Notes: a model not told the origin generated them from the letters alone. Counted from the stretch's first letter, positions 8,380-18,059 are shown. The stretch: 64,000 nucleotides of DNA from Streptomyces althioticus (GCA_014649355.1 BMSW01000024.1:1-64000); one strand, 5' to 3'. Program-made: numbers and translations.

Positions 8380-10518
8380 TCAGCCCGGACGGCCGGGTTT
8401 CCGGCCCCCGGCCGGCTCCGGGTCCTTCACGACCACGAACTCGCTCCACACGCACTTGCCGCCGCCGCGCGCCTCGACCCCCCACAGGTCGGTGAGCGTC
8501 TCCACCAGCAGCAGGCCCCGGCCGGAGACGCCGCCCTCCCCGGCCTCCCGGCGGCGCGGCAGGGCGCTGGAGGAGTCCTCCACCTCCACGCGCAGCCGCC
8601 GTTCGGCGCCGTCGAGCACCCGGAGCGTGACCTCCGCGGACCCCTCGGTGTGCATCAGCACGTTGGTGATCATCTCGTCGGCGACCAGTTCGATCTCGTC
8701 GGCCCGGTCCCGCGCGCCCCACGCGGCGGCCGCGGTGCGGATCATGCGCCGGGTGTCGGACAGTGCCTCCGGGTCGCCGGGCGGCACCAGCTGCTTGAGC
8801 CGGCCGCCGGAACGCGGGCCCTCCGGCTCGCGGCGGCGCAGCAGGAGCAGCGCCACGTCGTCGTCGCCGCCCCGCTCGTCGGCCACGTCGATCAGCCGGT
8901 CGGCCAGGTCGCGTACGTCGTCGGGGCCGACGGCGATCAGCGCGGCGAGGGTCTCCACGCCGTCGTCGAGGTCCGCGCCGGGCTGTTCGACCAGGCCGTC
9001 GGTGCACAGCACCAGCGTCTCGCCCGGCTCCAGCTCTATCCGCCCCACCGGGTACTCGAGGCCGCCGAACTCGGCGGACAGGCCGAGCGGCAGCCCGCCG
9101 GGGACGGGGACGCGGCGGCAGGAGCCGTCGGTGCGGCGCACCATCGGGTCGATGTGCCCGGCGCGTACCGCCTGGATGACGCCGGTGGAGAGGTCGACCT
9201 CGGCGTAGAGGCAGGTCGCGGAGCGGTCGGTGTCGAGTTCGTTCAGGAAGACCGAGGCGCGGGCCATGACGGTGGAGGGCGTGTGGCCCTCGGCGGCGTA
9301 GGCGCGCAGCACGATGCGGAGCTGTCCCATGACGGCGGCGGCGTGGGTGTCGTGGCCCTGGACGTCGCCGATGACGGCGCCGACCCGGCTGCCGCCCGCG
9401 GTGCTGCCGGGCAGGGGGATGAGGTCGTACCAGTCGCCGCCGATGTCCCGGCCGAAGGAGCCGCCGAAGGTGGCGGCGCGGTAGCGGACCGCGAGGTCGG
9501 CGCCGGGCACGCTGGGGATGGTGCGGGGCAGCATGGCCTGCTGGAGCCCCTGCGCGAGGTCCATCTCCTGCTCGTAGAACATCGCCCGCTGCAGGCTCTG
9601 GGAGATGCTGCTGCCGAGTGCGACCAGGATGTTGCGCTCCTCGGCGGTGAAGCCGCGCCGGTCGCTGTAGAGCAGGCCCATCGCGCCGATCGGGCGGGCC
9701 TGCACGATGAGCGGCAGATAGGCGGCCGAGGTGATGTTCAGCCCGGTGATGCCCCGCCACAGCTCCGGGTAGCGCTCGGCGAACTCCTCCGGGGACTCGA
9801 TGAAGCGCGGGCTGAGGGTGCGGACCGCCTCGCTCATCGGGTACCGCTCGTCGATCCCGGTCAGTTCGGTGCCGGGCACGAAGCTGCCCGCCGGTCCCTC
9901 CGCGATGAGCCGGATCCGGCCGGCCTCGACCAGCCCCATCACCAGACTGGTCGCGCCCAGGTGGGTGAGGCCGTGGGTGTCCTTGAGGACGTCGATGACG
10001 TCCTGCACGGTCCGGGCGTGGGCGAGCGCCGCGGTGGTCAGCTGGACCACGTTGGTCTGCTGCCGGCGCAGGTTCTCCTGGAGGGCCTGGTCACGCCGGT
10101 CGCCGCTCTCGCGCAGTTCCTGCGTGGCGTCGCGGACGATGCCGATGATGCGGCGGGGCCGGCCGGCCTTGTCCCGCCGGATGTAGCCCTGGGTGTGGGT
10201 CCAGCGCAGGGAGCCGTCGCGGCAGCGGACGCGGAAGTAGGCGCCGTAGTTCTCCTGCCCCGTGTTGAGCGCGCGGGCCACGGTGGCGTCCAGCCGCCGC
10301 GCCTCCGAAGGCGGGACGCGGAGGGAGAGGGTCTCCGGCCGGTCGTCGTACTCGTCGGGGCGCACGTCGAAGATCTCGTGCGCCTGGGCGTCCATCTGCA
10401 TCACCCCGGCGTCCAGGTCCCAGTCGAAACTGCCCATGCGGTTGAGCGCCAGGATCGGATCCGGGTGTTCCGGCCAGTCGTCCGGGAGTGACAGGGGGCT
10501 CGCTCCCCGATCAGCCAT
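8380..10518 (-). CDS. PAS-GAF-PP2C phosphatase with ATPase domain
   Basis: A 712-residue multidomain regulator typical of Streptomyces. A PAS domain lies at about residues 25-125 (ends with IIGIVRDATQEL), a GAF domain at about 145-310, and a SpoIIE-type PP2C phosphatase at about 340-560 (DIGGDWYDLI, GDVQGHD, LVLCTDGLVE). An RsbW-like HATPase_c domain at about 590-700 contains ELVADEMITNVLMHT. Phosphatase plus anti-sigma-type kinase in one chain suggests control of a partner-switching (anti-anti-sigma) circuit. No STAS partner is nearby. ATG 10518 follows AAGGTGG; an in-frame upstream start at 10611 would overlap the divergent promoter. Confidence 0.9.
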   Translation of the reverse strand: MADRGASPLSLPDDWPEHPDPILALNRMGSFDWDLDAGVMQMDAQAHEIFDVRPDEYDDRPETLSLRVPPSEARRLDATVARALNTGQENYGAYFRVRCRDGSLRWTHTQGYIRRDKAGRPRRIIGIVRDATQELRESGDRRDQALQENLRRQQTNVVQLTTAALAHARTVQDVIDVLKDTHGLTHLGATSLVMGLVEAGRIRLIAEGPAGSFVPGTELTGIDERYPMSEAVRTLSPRFIESPEEFAERYPELWRGITGLNITSAAYLPLIVQARPIGAMGLLYSDRRGFTAEERNILVALGSSISQSLQRAMFYEQEMDLAQGLQQAMLPRTIPSVPGADLAVRYRAATFGGSFGRDIGGDWYDLIPLPGSTAGGSRVGAVIGDVQGHDTHAAAVMGQLRIVLRAYAAEGHTPSTVMARASVFLNELDTDRSATCLYAEVDLSTGVIQAVRAGHIDPMVRRTDGSCRRVPVPGGLPLGLSAEFGGLEYPVGRIELEPGETLVLCTDGLVEQPGADLDDGVETLAALIAVGPDDVRDLADRLIDVADERGGDDDVALLLLRRREPEGPRSGGRLKQLVPPGDPEALSDTRRMIRTAAAAWGARDRADEIELVADEMITNVLMHTEGSAEVTLRVLDGAERRLRVEVEDSSSALPRRREAGEGGVSGRGLLLVETLTDLWGVEARGGGKCVWSEFVVVKDPEPAGGRKPGRPG

Positions 10519-10680
10519 GGGGCCACCTTGCCAGGATTCGGGCGATTCTTCGACCGCTGGGGCACCTGGGGGCACGGGGGCGCGGGTATCCCGGGGCGCC
10601 CCGTGGTACACGGGACGTCACAGGCGGTGGCGCGCCACGGGCCCGTCCGGCGGGCCGGCGCAGGACGGAGGGTGCGGCTC

Positions 10681-12102
10681 GTGGAGTGGTTCGGCGCGAC
10701 CGAGTACTGGACGAGCCGGCTGGTCTTCCAGAAGGGGCTGGCCGCGCTCTACCTCGTCGCGTTCCTGACCGCGGCGCTGCAGTTCCGCGCGCTGATCGGG
10801 GAGCGGGGCATGCTGCCGGTGCCGCGCTTCGTGGCGCGGGTGCCCGCGCGGCGCTCCCTCAGCCTGTTCCACCTGCACTACTCGGACCGCTTCTTCGCGG
10901 GGTGCGCGTGGGCGGGGTGCGCGGTGGCGGCGGCGCTGCTCGCGGGCGCGGACGCGCTCGTGCCGCTGTGGGCGGCGATGCTGCTGTGGCTGGTGCCGTG
11001 GGCGCTGTACCTGTCGATCGTGAACGTGGGGCAGACCTGGTACGCGTTCGGCTGGGAGTCGCTGCTGCTGGAGGCGGGGTTCCTCGGTGTGTTCCTCGGC
11101 AACGACGAGGTGGCGCCGCCGGTCGTCGTGCTGTTCCTGCTGCGGTGGGTGCTGTTCCGGGTGGAGTTCGGCGCCGGGCTGATCAAGATGCGCGGCGACG
11201 AGTGCTGGCGCCGCCTCACCTGTCTGGACCACCACCACGAGACCCAGCCGATGCCGGGGCCGCTGAGCTGGTTCTTCCACCATCTGCCGAAGCCGCTGCA
11301 CCGCGTCGAGACGGCCGCCAACCATGTCACCCAGCTGGTGGTGCCGTTCCTGCTGTTCGCTCCGCAGCCGGTCGCGTCGGCCGCCGCCGCGCTGATGATC
11401 GTCACCCAGCTGTGGCTGGTGCTGTCGGGGAACTTCGCCTGGCTGAACTGGATCACCGTCGTGCTGGCGCTGCCCGTCGTGGCCTGGCCGTCCGATCCGC
11501 CGCCGGTGGGCGACGCCCCGCTCTGGTACGTGGTGGTCGTGCTCGCCGTGTCCGCGCTGCTGCTCGCGCTCAGTCACGCGCCGGTGCGGAACATGCTCTC
11601 GCGGCGCCAGGTCATGAACCGCTCCTTCGACCCGCTGCACCTGGTGAACACCTACGGGGCGTTCGGCACCGTGAGCCGCGTGCGGCACGAGGTGGTGCTG
11701 GAGGGCACGGCGGACGAGACGCCCCGCGAGGACTCCGAGTGGCGGGAGTACGAGTTCAAGGGCAAGCCGGGCGACCCGAAGCGCTGGCCTCGCCAGTTCG
11801 CGCCGTACCACCTGCGGCTGGACTGGCTGATGTGGTTCGCCGCGCTGTCCCCCGCCTACGCGAGTCCCTGGTTCGGCGGGCTGGTGGAGCGGCTGCTGGA
11901 GAACGACCCCGACACGCTCCGCCTGCTGCGCCGGTCCCCCTTCCCCGCGGACGCGCCGCCCCGCCACATCCGCGCCCGCCTGTTCCGGTACCGCTTCACC
12001 ACCTGGCGGGAGCTGCGGGAGACGGGCGCGTGCTGGGAGCGGACGTACGTGCGGGAGTTCTTCCCGCCGACCCGGCTGGCCGGGAGCGCGCGGAAGTCCT
12101 GA
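10681..12102 (+). CDS. Lipase maturation factor family membrane protein
   Basis: About 473 residues, with several membrane helices in the first 300 and a soluble C-terminal part. Features match the lipase maturation factor (LMF1-like) family: an early TEYWTSRLVFQKG segment, SLSLFHLHYSD, GAGLIKMRGDECWRRLTCLDHHHETQPMPG (shown here in pieces: KMRGDECW, LDHHHETQP), and a C-terminal EYEFKGKPGD plus RFRYRFTTWRE-like motif. The bacterial role is unknown; animal LMF1 helps lipase folding in the ER. GTG 10681 is selected from the GGACGGAGGG ribosome site; GTG 10672 is too close to it. It is convergent with the aldo/keto reductase, 4 bp apart. Confidence 0.85.
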   Translation: MEWFGATEYWTSRLVFQKGLAALYLVAFLTAALQFRALIGERGMLPVPRFVARVPARRSLSLFHLHYSDRFFAGCAWAGCAVAAALLAGADALVPLWAAMLLWLVPWALYLSIVNVGQTWYAFGWESLLLEAGFLGVFLGNDEVAPPVVVLFLLRWVLFRVEFGAGLIKMRGDECWRRLTCLDHHHETQPMPGPLSWFFHHLPKPLHRVETAANHVTQLVVPFLLFAPQPVASAAAALMIVTQLWLVLSGNFAWLNWITVVLALPVVAWPSDPPPVGDAPLWYVVVVLAVSALLLALSHAPVRNMLSRRQVMNRSFDPLHLVNTYGAFGTVSRVRHEVVLEGTADETPREDSEWREYEFKGKPGDPKRWPRQFAPYHLRLDWLMWFAALSPAYASPWFGGLVERLLENDPDTLRLLRRSPFPADAPPRHIRARLFRYRFTTWRELRETGACWERTYVREFFPPTRLAGSARKS

Positions 12103-12106
12103 GGCC

Positions 12107-13105
12107 TCAGGCGTCCAGCAGGCCGGTCGCGCGGAGTTCTTCCCAGAGGGCGTCCGGGACGGGTTCCTCGAAGCGGTCGGCGCAGTCGTCGACCTCGGCG
12201 GCCGAGCGGGCGCCGACCAGGACGGCGGTGACCGCCGGGTGGGCGGCGCAGTGGGCCAGGGCGGCCGCCCGCAGCGAGGTGCCGTGCCGCTCGGCGGCCT
12301 CCTTGATCCGCAGGGCGCGCTCCAGGAGGGCGGCGGGGGCGGTCGCGTAGTCGTAGGGGGCGCCCGGCCGGGGGTCGGCCAGCAGGCCGGAGTTGAAGGC
12401 GCCGCCGACGACGACGGACACCCCCCGGTCGAGCGCGGCGGGCAGCAGTTCCGCGGCGGCGCTGTGGTCGAGCAGGGTGTGGCGGCCCGCGCACAGCACC
12501 ACGTCGACGTCGGTGTCGCGGACGAAGCGGGTGAGCATGGCGGTCTGGTTCATGCCGGCGCCGACGGCTCCGACGACGCCTTCGGAGCGGAGCCGTTCGA
12601 GGGCCGGGTAGGCCTCGCGGAAGGCCTGGTCCTCGTGGTCGTCGGGGTCGTGGAGGTACACGACGTCGACGCGGTCGAGGCCGAGGCGTTCCAGGCTCGC
12701 CTCCAGGGAGCGGCGGACGCCGTCGGCGCTGAAGTCCCAGACTCGGCGGTGGGTGGCGGGCACGGCGAAGCCGTTGGCGAGGTCGTCGCCGCCCGCGTCG
12801 GACGGCTCGAGACGCCGGCCGGCCTTGGTGGACACCGTGTACGCGTCGCGGGGCAGCTCCCGCAGGACGGCGCCCAGCCGGCGTTCGGCGAGGCCGAGGC
12901 CGTAGTGGGGGGCGGTGTCGAAGTGGCGGACGCCCCGCCGCAGCGCGGCCCGCACCGCCTCCCGTGCCTGTTCCTCGGTGACCGGGGTGTACAGGTTGGC
13001 GATCCCCGAGGTGCCGAGGGCGAGCGGGGTGACCTCCACGCCGCTGCGGCCGAGTCTCCGGCGGACCGGCTGGGACGGGCCCGTCGGGACCGCGGGGTCG
13101 TTCAT
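12107..13105 (-). CDS. Aldo/keto reductase (fucose dehydrogenase-like)
   Basis: A 332-residue NAD(P)-dependent oxidoreductase of the aldo/keto reductase superfamily. The (beta/alpha)8 pattern is clear. FDTAPHYGLGLAERRLG carries the catalytic Asp and Tyr, STKAGR the Lys, and VDVVYLHDPDD the His position. The sequence resembles D-threo-aldose/L-fucose 1-dehydrogenases. ATG 13105 follows AAGGAGCAGCCC. It lies just downstream of the alpha-mannosidase on the same strand with a 115 bp gap, so a role in sugar catabolism is plausible but not shown. Confidence 0.85.
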   Translation of the reverse strand: MNDPAVPTGPSQPVRRRLGRSGVEVTPLALGTSGIANLYTPVTEEQAREAVRAALRRGVRHFDTAPHYGLGLAERRLGAVLRELPRDAYTVSTKAGRRLEPSDAGGDDLANGFAVPATHRRVWDFSADGVRRSLEASLERLGLDRVDVVYLHDPDDHEDQAFREAYPALERLRSEGVVGAVGAGMNQTAMLTRFVRDTDVDVVLCAGRHTLLDHSAAAELLPAALDRGVSVVVGGAFNSGLLADPRPGAPYDYATAPAALLERALRIKEAAERHGTSLRAAALAHCAAHPAVTAVLVGARSAAEVDDCADRFEEPVPDALWEELRATGLLDA

Positions 13106-13219
13106 GCCGGGCTGCTCCTTGTCGTGATCACGGGCCGGACGCGGCGAGCATACGGGGCCCGCGGCCGTGCCCCGCAACCGTCCTGCGGCGGGTGCGGCGG
13201 CCGGGGCCCCGTGGCCCGG

Positions 13220-16200
13220 TCACGCCCGCTTCAGCCGCAGCGTCCTGAGCTCGAAGGGCCGCAGCCGTACGGCGATCCGCCCGTCGTCGACGGCGGGCGG
13301 GGCCGTGTCCGCGAGGGGGCGTTCGAGCAGGTCGGTCACCTCCACGCCCGCGACCGGGAAACCGGCGGTGAGCGTGGCCCGGGCGCGGGCGCCGTGCGCC
13401 TCGTGGAAGCGGACCACCACGTCGCCGCTGCCGTCGTCGGCGAGCTTGACCGCCGTGACCACGACGGAGTCCCGGTCGACGCCCACCAGCGGGGCGACCT
13501 CGGCGGCCCCGTCGAGGCGCCGCTCGGGCAGGTTGATCCGCCAGCCCTCGCGTACGGCGTCCCCGACGGACGCGCCGGGCACCAGGGCGTGCCGGAAGCG
13601 GTGGACGCCCTGGTCGGTCTCGGGGTCGGGGAAGCGCGGGGCGCGCAGCAGGGAGACGCGGACGGTGGTGGTCGTGCCGCCGTCGGTGCGGACCGTGCGC
13701 GTCACGTCGTGGCCGTACGTGCCGTCGTTGACGACCGCGACGCCCCAGTCGGGCTCCTGGAGGTGGACGAAGCGGTGGTTGCACGCCTCGAACTTGGCGG
13801 CCTCCCACGAGGTGTTGGTGTGGGTGGGCCGGAAGAAGTGGCCGAACTGCGTCTCGGAGGCGTAGCGGTCGGTGTGCAGGTCCAGGGGGAACGCGAGCTT
13901 GAGGAACTTCTCCGTCTCGTGCCAGTCGACCTCGGTGTCCACCACCAGGCGCTTCTCCCCCGGCGGCAGCGACAGCACCTGGGTCACGCGGGAGTCGCCG
14001 AAGGTGCGGACGATCCGCACCGAGGCGTCGTCGTCGCCGGGGGCGACCTCGTCCGCGTCCGTGAGGTCGGTGACGGTGTTGCGGTAGAACTCGTCGACGT
14101 CCCAGGCGTCCCACATGTTCGGCAGGTCCTGGTGCAGCTGGAGCAGGTTGCCGGTGCGGCCGGGGGCGATCGTCTCGCGGCCGGTGGCGAGGTCGACGGC
14201 GGAGTCGACCAGGCCGCGGGCGTCGACGCCGACCCTGAGCAGGCCGTTGTCCAGGAGGTGTCCGCCGTCGGGGCGCCGCGTGTGCGTGGTGCGTCCGGGC
14301 GCCTCGGCCGTGCGTGCGCCGCCCGCGGGGACGCCGGCGCGGGTGTGCGGGGCCGCGTTGAAGACCAGCGGCACACCGCCCTCGCCGGCCAGGGCGCGCT
14401 GGGCGGCGTCGATGATCGCGTTCAGCTCGTCGGCGATCCGGGCGTAGGTGGCGCGGGCCTCGCGGTGTACCCAGGCGATGGAGGAACCCGGCAGGATGTC
14501 GTGGAACTGGTGCAGCAGCACCGTCTTCCAGATCTGGTCCAGGTCCGCGTACGGGTAGGGGAAGCCGGTGCGCACGGCGGCCGTGGCCGCCCACAGCTCG
14601 GCCTCCCGGAGCAGATGCTCGCTGCGCCGGTTGCCCTGCTTGGTGCCGGCCTGGCTGGTGAGCGTGGCGCGGTGCAGTTCGAGGTACAGCTCGCCGACCC
14701 AGACCGGCGGTTCGGGGTTCTCCGCCGCGGCCTTGGCGAAGAAGGCGGACGGGGTCTCCCAGGTGACCGTGGCCGACCCTTCGAGGTCGTGGAGCCGGGC
14801 GGCCTTGGCGACCATCTCGCGGGTGGTCCCGCCGCCCCCGTCGCCCCAGCCGGTGGGCGCGAGGGAGTGCCGGGCGGTGCCCTTGTCCTTGAAGTTGCGG
14901 ACGGCGTGGGCGATCTCGGCGCCGCGCATGGAGCAGTTGTAGGTGTCGACGGGCGGGAAGTGGGTGAAGATCCGGGTGCCGTCGATGCCCTCCCAGCGGA
15001 AGGTGTGGTGCGGGAAGCTGTTGGTGCGGGACCAGGAGATCTTCTGCGTGAGCAGGTACGTGGAGCCCGCGGCCTTGATGATCTGGGGCAGTCCGGCGGC
15101 GAAGCCGAAGGTGTCCGGCAGCCAGGCCTCGTCGTTCTCGACGCCGAACTCGTCGAGGAAGAACCGCTTGCCGTGCACGAACTGGCGCGCCATGGCCTCG
15201 GAGCCCGGCATGTTGGTGTCGGACTCCACCCACATGCCGCCGGCCGGCACGAACCGTCCGTCCGCCACCGCCTTCTTCACCCGCGCCCACACCTCGGGCC
15301 GGTGCTCCTTGATCCACGCCCACTGCTGGGCCTGGGACATGGCGAAGACGAAGTCGGGCTCGTCGTCGAGGAGGGCGGTCATGTTGGCTGCGGTGCGGGC
15401 GACCTTGCGCACGGTCTCCCGCAGGGGCCACAGCCAGGCCGAGTCGATGTGCGCGTGCCCGACGGCGCTGATGCGGTGCGCGGACGGCACGGCGGGCGCG
15501 GCCAGCACGTCGGTGAGGAGGGAACGGGCCCGTTCGGCGGTGCCGTTGACGTCCTGGAGGTCGACGGCGTCCAGGGCGCGCTCGACGGCACGGAGGATCT
15601 CCCAGCGGCGGGGCGAGTCGACGGGCAGCTCGGCCATCAGCTCGCCGAGCACCTCCAGGTCGGTCACCAGGTGCCACACGGTCTCGTCCAGGACGGCGAG
15701 GTCCATGCGGGCCAGGGTGTACTGGGGGTCGCTGCCCGCGGTCTCGAGGTCGCCGAGCGGGGTCGGCGTGAACGGGCGGTAGTCCATGACGACCGGGTTG
15801 GAGGCGGCCTCGACGTGCAGACGGACCTCCTCCCCGCCCTCGACGGGAGCGCCGATCCGCACCCACTGGTTGCGCGGGTTGAGGCCCTTCACGGGCGTGC
15901 CGTCGGGGCGGTACACCAGCCCTTCGCACTGGAAGCCGGGCATGTTCTCGTCGAAGCCGAGGTCGAGGACCGCCTCCACGGTGCGGCCGGCCCACGCCTC
16001 GGGGACGGTCCCGGTCACCCGGAACCAGCTGGTGCCCCACGGCGCGCCCCAGCGGGAGCCGACGGTGATCGGCTCGACGTCGGCGGCCAGTCCCTCGGCG
16101 ACCGGGACCGGCTCCCCCGGCGCGTGCCACACCGCCACCTCCAGGGGCACGGACTCGGGGTACACGGCGGGTCGGACGCGCTCGTCGAGGACCCGCCTCA

Positions 16201-16234
16201 GACGGGCTTCGACCAGGGTGCGGTCGTCATGCAT
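13220..16234 (-). CDS. GH38 alpha-mannosidase
   Basis: A 1004-residue glycoside hydrolase family 38 enzyme of the usual bacterial length. The catalytic domain contains the zinc-site motif GHAHIDSAWLWP (His and Asp ligands, about residue 250) and WVESDTNMPG with the nucleophile Asp (about residue 345). GWGDGGGGTTREM follows, then the beta-sandwich C-terminal half. There is no signal peptide, so it acts inside the cell on imported mannosides or glycan fragments. Start ATG 16234 has the GGAGGG site from an upstream in-frame ATG region; longer forms lack coding character. Confidence 0.93.
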   Translation of the reverse strand: MHDDRTLVEARLRRVLDERVRPAVYPESVPLEVAVWHAPGEPVPVAEGLAADVEPITVGSRWGAPWGTSWFRVTGTVPEAWAGRTVEAVLDLGFDENMPGFQCEGLVYRPDGTPVKGLNPRNQWVRIGAPVEGGEEVRLHVEAASNPVVMDYRPFTPTPLGDLETAGSDPQYTLARMDLAVLDETVWHLVTDLEVLGELMAELPVDSPRRWEILRAVERALDAVDLQDVNGTAERARSLLTDVLAAPAVPSAHRISAVGHAHIDSAWLWPLRETVRKVARTAANMTALLDDEPDFVFAMSQAQQWAWIKEHRPEVWARVKKAVADGRFVPAGGMWVESDTNMPGSEAMARQFVHGKRFFLDEFGVENDEAWLPDTFGFAAGLPQIIKAAGSTYLLTQKISWSRTNSFPHHTFRWEGIDGTRIFTHFPPVDTYNCSMRGAEIAHAVRNFKDKGTARHSLAPTGWGDGGGGTTREMVAKAARLHDLEGSATVTWETPSAFFAKAAAENPEPPVWVGELYLELHRATLTSQAGTKQGNRRSEHLLREAELWAATAAVRTGFPYPYADLDQIWKTVLLHQFHDILPGSSIAWVHREARATYARIADELNAIIDAAQRALAGEGGVPLVFNAAPHTRAGVPAGGARTAEAPGRTTHTRRPDGGHLLDNGLLRVGVDARGLVDSAVDLATGRETIAPGRTGNLLQLHQDLPNMWDAWDVDEFYRNTVTDLTDADEVAPGDDDASVRIVRTFGDSRVTQVLSLPPGEKRLVVDTEVDWHETEKFLKLAFPLDLHTDRYASETQFGHFFRPTHTNTSWEAAKFEACNHRFVHLQEPDWGVAVVNDGTYGHDVTRTVRTDGGTTTTVRVSLLRAPRFPDPETDQGVHRFRHALVPGASVGDAVREGWRINLPERRLDGAAEVAPLVGVDRDSVVVTAVKLADDGSGDVVVRFHEAHGARARATLTAGFPVAGVEVTDLLERPLADTAPPAVDDGRIAVRLRPFELRTLRLKRA

Positions 16235-16362
16235 GCGGCCCTCCATGGTTGTGGCCGGTTCGCTGCCGTACGGAACCCCGCCCGCGAGACGGGACCCCCG
16301 GGTACAACTCCCCTCCCACATCCCCCTCGAACCGCTTACGCACCGACGCGCGTACGGGCAGG

Positions 16363-16794
16363 TCAGCGGGAACCGGACGCCGTGCCGCGGCCTTCGGCGT
16401 CGGCGCGGGCCTGCTCCGCCAGCCGCCGCTCGGCCTCCGCCCAGTCGATCGGCAGCGCGTCGGCGGGGACTTCCCAGAAGGTGAAGGTGGACGTGCGCAT
16501 GGTGTCCCGCAGACCGGTCATGACGCTCTTGTGCGGCTCGGTGCGGGCGTAGGTGTAGAGGGCCTCGCGGCTCTCCCACGCGGACAGGGTGAAGAAGGTA
16601 CGGCGCAGCGGTCTGGCCACCAGGGAGGCCCCGAGCGCGCCGGGCGCCTGACGGACCTGCCCCCAGGCGGCGAGGGACTTCCGGAAGAAGCGGGGCACGT
16701 CCTTCAACGACCGCACCTCGAAGCGGGAGGCCATGACGAAGGCCTGCGTGTCGGGCCGGGCCGGGTTGGGTGTGACCCAGGGAAGAGTAGGCAC
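16363..16794 (-). CDS. Spheroidene monooxygenase/DUF3291-like protein
   Basis: A 143-residue protein resembling dimeric alpha/beta-barrel proteins of the DUF3291 or spheroidene-monooxygenase-like group. The recognisable parts are ASRFEVRSLKDVPRFF, the RRTFFTLSAWESREAL segment, and a Phe-Trp rich ending (STFTFWEVPADALP). Such folds are common in small monooxygenases and heme-degradation-like proteins, but no activity is assigned. GTG 16794 is chosen for its GGAGG site; an in-frame GTG at 16827 would fall inside the palindrome that probably controls it. Confidence 0.65.
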   Translation of the reverse strand: MPTLPWVTPNPARPDTQAFVMASRFEVRSLKDVPRFFRKSLAAWGQVRQAPGALGASLVARPLRRTFFTLSAWESREALYTYARTEPHKSVMTGLRDTMRTSTFTFWEVPADALPIDWAEAERRLAEQARADAEGRGTASGSR

Positions 16795-16818
16795 GGTGAG
16801 CTCGCCTCCATGATTGGG

Positions 16819-16829
16819 TAGTGGCACTA
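16819..16829. promoter_or_regulatory. Palindrome upstream of DUF3291-like gene
   Basis: TAGTGGCACTA is an 11-base palindrome with 5-base arms, located 25 bases upstream of the chosen start. A related half (GCAGCGGCACT) lies about 20 bases further up, and the pair is flanked by ATTGGG...CCCAAT. This looks like an operator for a dimeric repressor (MarR, HxlR or TetR type), but no regulator gene is adjacent. Confidence 0.45.
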
Positions 16830-17116
16830 TCCATGTTAGGCAGCGGCACTCCCCAATGCCACGCAGTTCGGCGCACGGGCCCCGGCCACGGGGGTGAACC
16901 GGCCAACCGTCGCACTCCGTTGCCCCGCCTCGCGCTCTCGGGCTAGGGTCGGGCGCGTGACTGCCGGGTCGGCCTTGCGCCGTTCACGAAAGGTGCTCCC
17001 GGCTCCGGAGTGAGTCCGGGGCGGGCGCGTGCGCCTCCGTCGTCGGTCGTTCCTTCCGCCCGCCGCGCTTCCGTCGGCGGGGAACGCCACACCGACACCG
17101 GAGACGAGAGACGACC

Positions 17117-17512
17117 ATGCCCGCAGCACCGCACATCGAGTTGAACCACACCGCCGTGTACGCCCGTGACCGCAGACGCTCCGCCGAGTTCCTCGCGGGG
17201 ATCCTGGGTCTGGAGGTGGGGGCGCCGTTCGGGCCGTTCCTGCCGGTCGACCTGGGCAACGGCGTGACCCTGGACTACTACGAGCTGCGCGACGAGCCCG
17301 TGCAGTCCCAGCACTACGCGTTCCTGGTGCCCGAGGAGCGGTTCGACGCCATGATCGCGCGCCTGGAGGAGGCCGGGGTGACGTACTACGCGGACCCACG
17401 GCACACCGAAGCGGGCCGAGTGAACGGCCTGTTCGGCGGCAAGGGCGCCTACTTCGAGGACCCGGACGGCCACAACATGGAGATCATGACCCGGCCGTAC
17501 GTCCGGCCCTGA
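17117..17512 (+). CDS. VOC-family (glyoxalase-fold) protein
   Basis: A 131-residue vicinal-oxygen-chelate protein. The first beta-alpha-beta-beta-beta unit begins IELNHTAVYARDRRRSAEF, with a metal-ligand-type His. The second ends FEDPDGHNMEIMTRPY, with the conserved DPDGH-x-x-E. Families with this pattern include glyoxalases, ring-cleavage dioxygenases and antibiotic-binding resistance proteins; sequence alone does not separate them. A long upstream gap (about 280 bp) suggests its own promoter. It is convergent with an acetyltransferase. Confidence 0.85.
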   Translation: MPAAPHIELNHTAVYARDRRRSAEFLAGILGLEVGAPFGPFLPVDLGNGVTLDYYELRDEPVQSQHYAFLVPEERFDAMIARLEEAGVTYYADPRHTEAGRVNGLFGGKGAYFEDPDGHNMEIMTRPYVRP

Positions 17513-17524
17513 GGGCGTGACCGG

Positions 17525-18007
17525 TCAGAGCGGCCGGTACATGACGTGCAGCCCGACCCGGCCGTGCCGGGGGTGGTCGAAGGCGTCCGGGACCGTGCCC
17601 AGGACGGTGAAGCCGAGCGAACTCCACAGCTTCACCGCGGGGTTGGTCTCGACGACGGCGTTGAACACCATGCCCCGGTACCCGGCGTCACGCGCCTCGG
17701 CCAGCACGTGTTCGGCGAGCAGCCGTCCGGTTCCCCGGCCCGCCCGGCCGGGGTCGACCATGAAGCCCGCGTTGGCGATGCCGGCGGCGGGGCCGCCGTA
17801 GTTGGGGGTGAGATAGGCGGAGGCGACGACGGTCCCGTCGTCGTCCTCGACGACGTACACACGTTTCGCGGGGCTCATCCACAGGGCCCGGGCGTCCTCC
17901 TCGGAGGTGCCCGGGTCCCAGGTGTAGGTCTCGCCCGCCGCGACGATGCGGTGCCAGAACGGCCAGATGCGGGGCCAGTCGTCGGGGCGCGCTTCCCTGA
18001 TCAGCAT
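17525..18007 (-). CDS. GNAT-family N-acetyltransferase
   Basis: A 160-residue GCN5-related acetyltransferase. Start IREARPDDW and the acetyl-CoA-binding loop GRAGRGTGRLLAEHVL (Q/RxxGxG/A motif, about residues 88-100) are clear, followed by GYRGMVFNAVVETNPAVKLW and a final LGFTVLGTVPDAF strand-helix. It resembles phosphinothricin/streptothricin-like small-molecule acetyltransferases, but the substrate is unknown. It is single-domain at normal length and ends 12 bases from the convergent VOC gene. Confidence 0.88.
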   Translation of the reverse strand: MLIREARPDDWPRIWPFWHRIVAAGETYTWDPGTSEEDARALWMSPAKRVYVVEDDDGTVVASAYLTPNYGGPAAGIANAGFMVDPGRAGRGTGRLLAEHVLAEARDAGYRGMVFNAVVETNPAVKLWSSLGFTVLGTVPDAFDHPRHGRVGLHVMYRPL

Positions 18008-18059
18008 GGATGCGAGTCTGGCACGCCCGGTGCGGGCGGGAGTGCGAGGGGGTGACGTG

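Noticed and set aside
8305..10491. Long rightward frame opposite the PAS-GAF-PP2C gene
   Set aside because: Mirror of a high-GC gene; no motifs, while the leftward frame has four clear domains.
12239..16552. Very long rightward frame opposite the aldo/keto reductase and alpha-mannosidase genes
   Set aside because: It is the antisense shadow of two well-supported genes; composition is Gly/Val/Arg-rich with no domain and no ribosome site.
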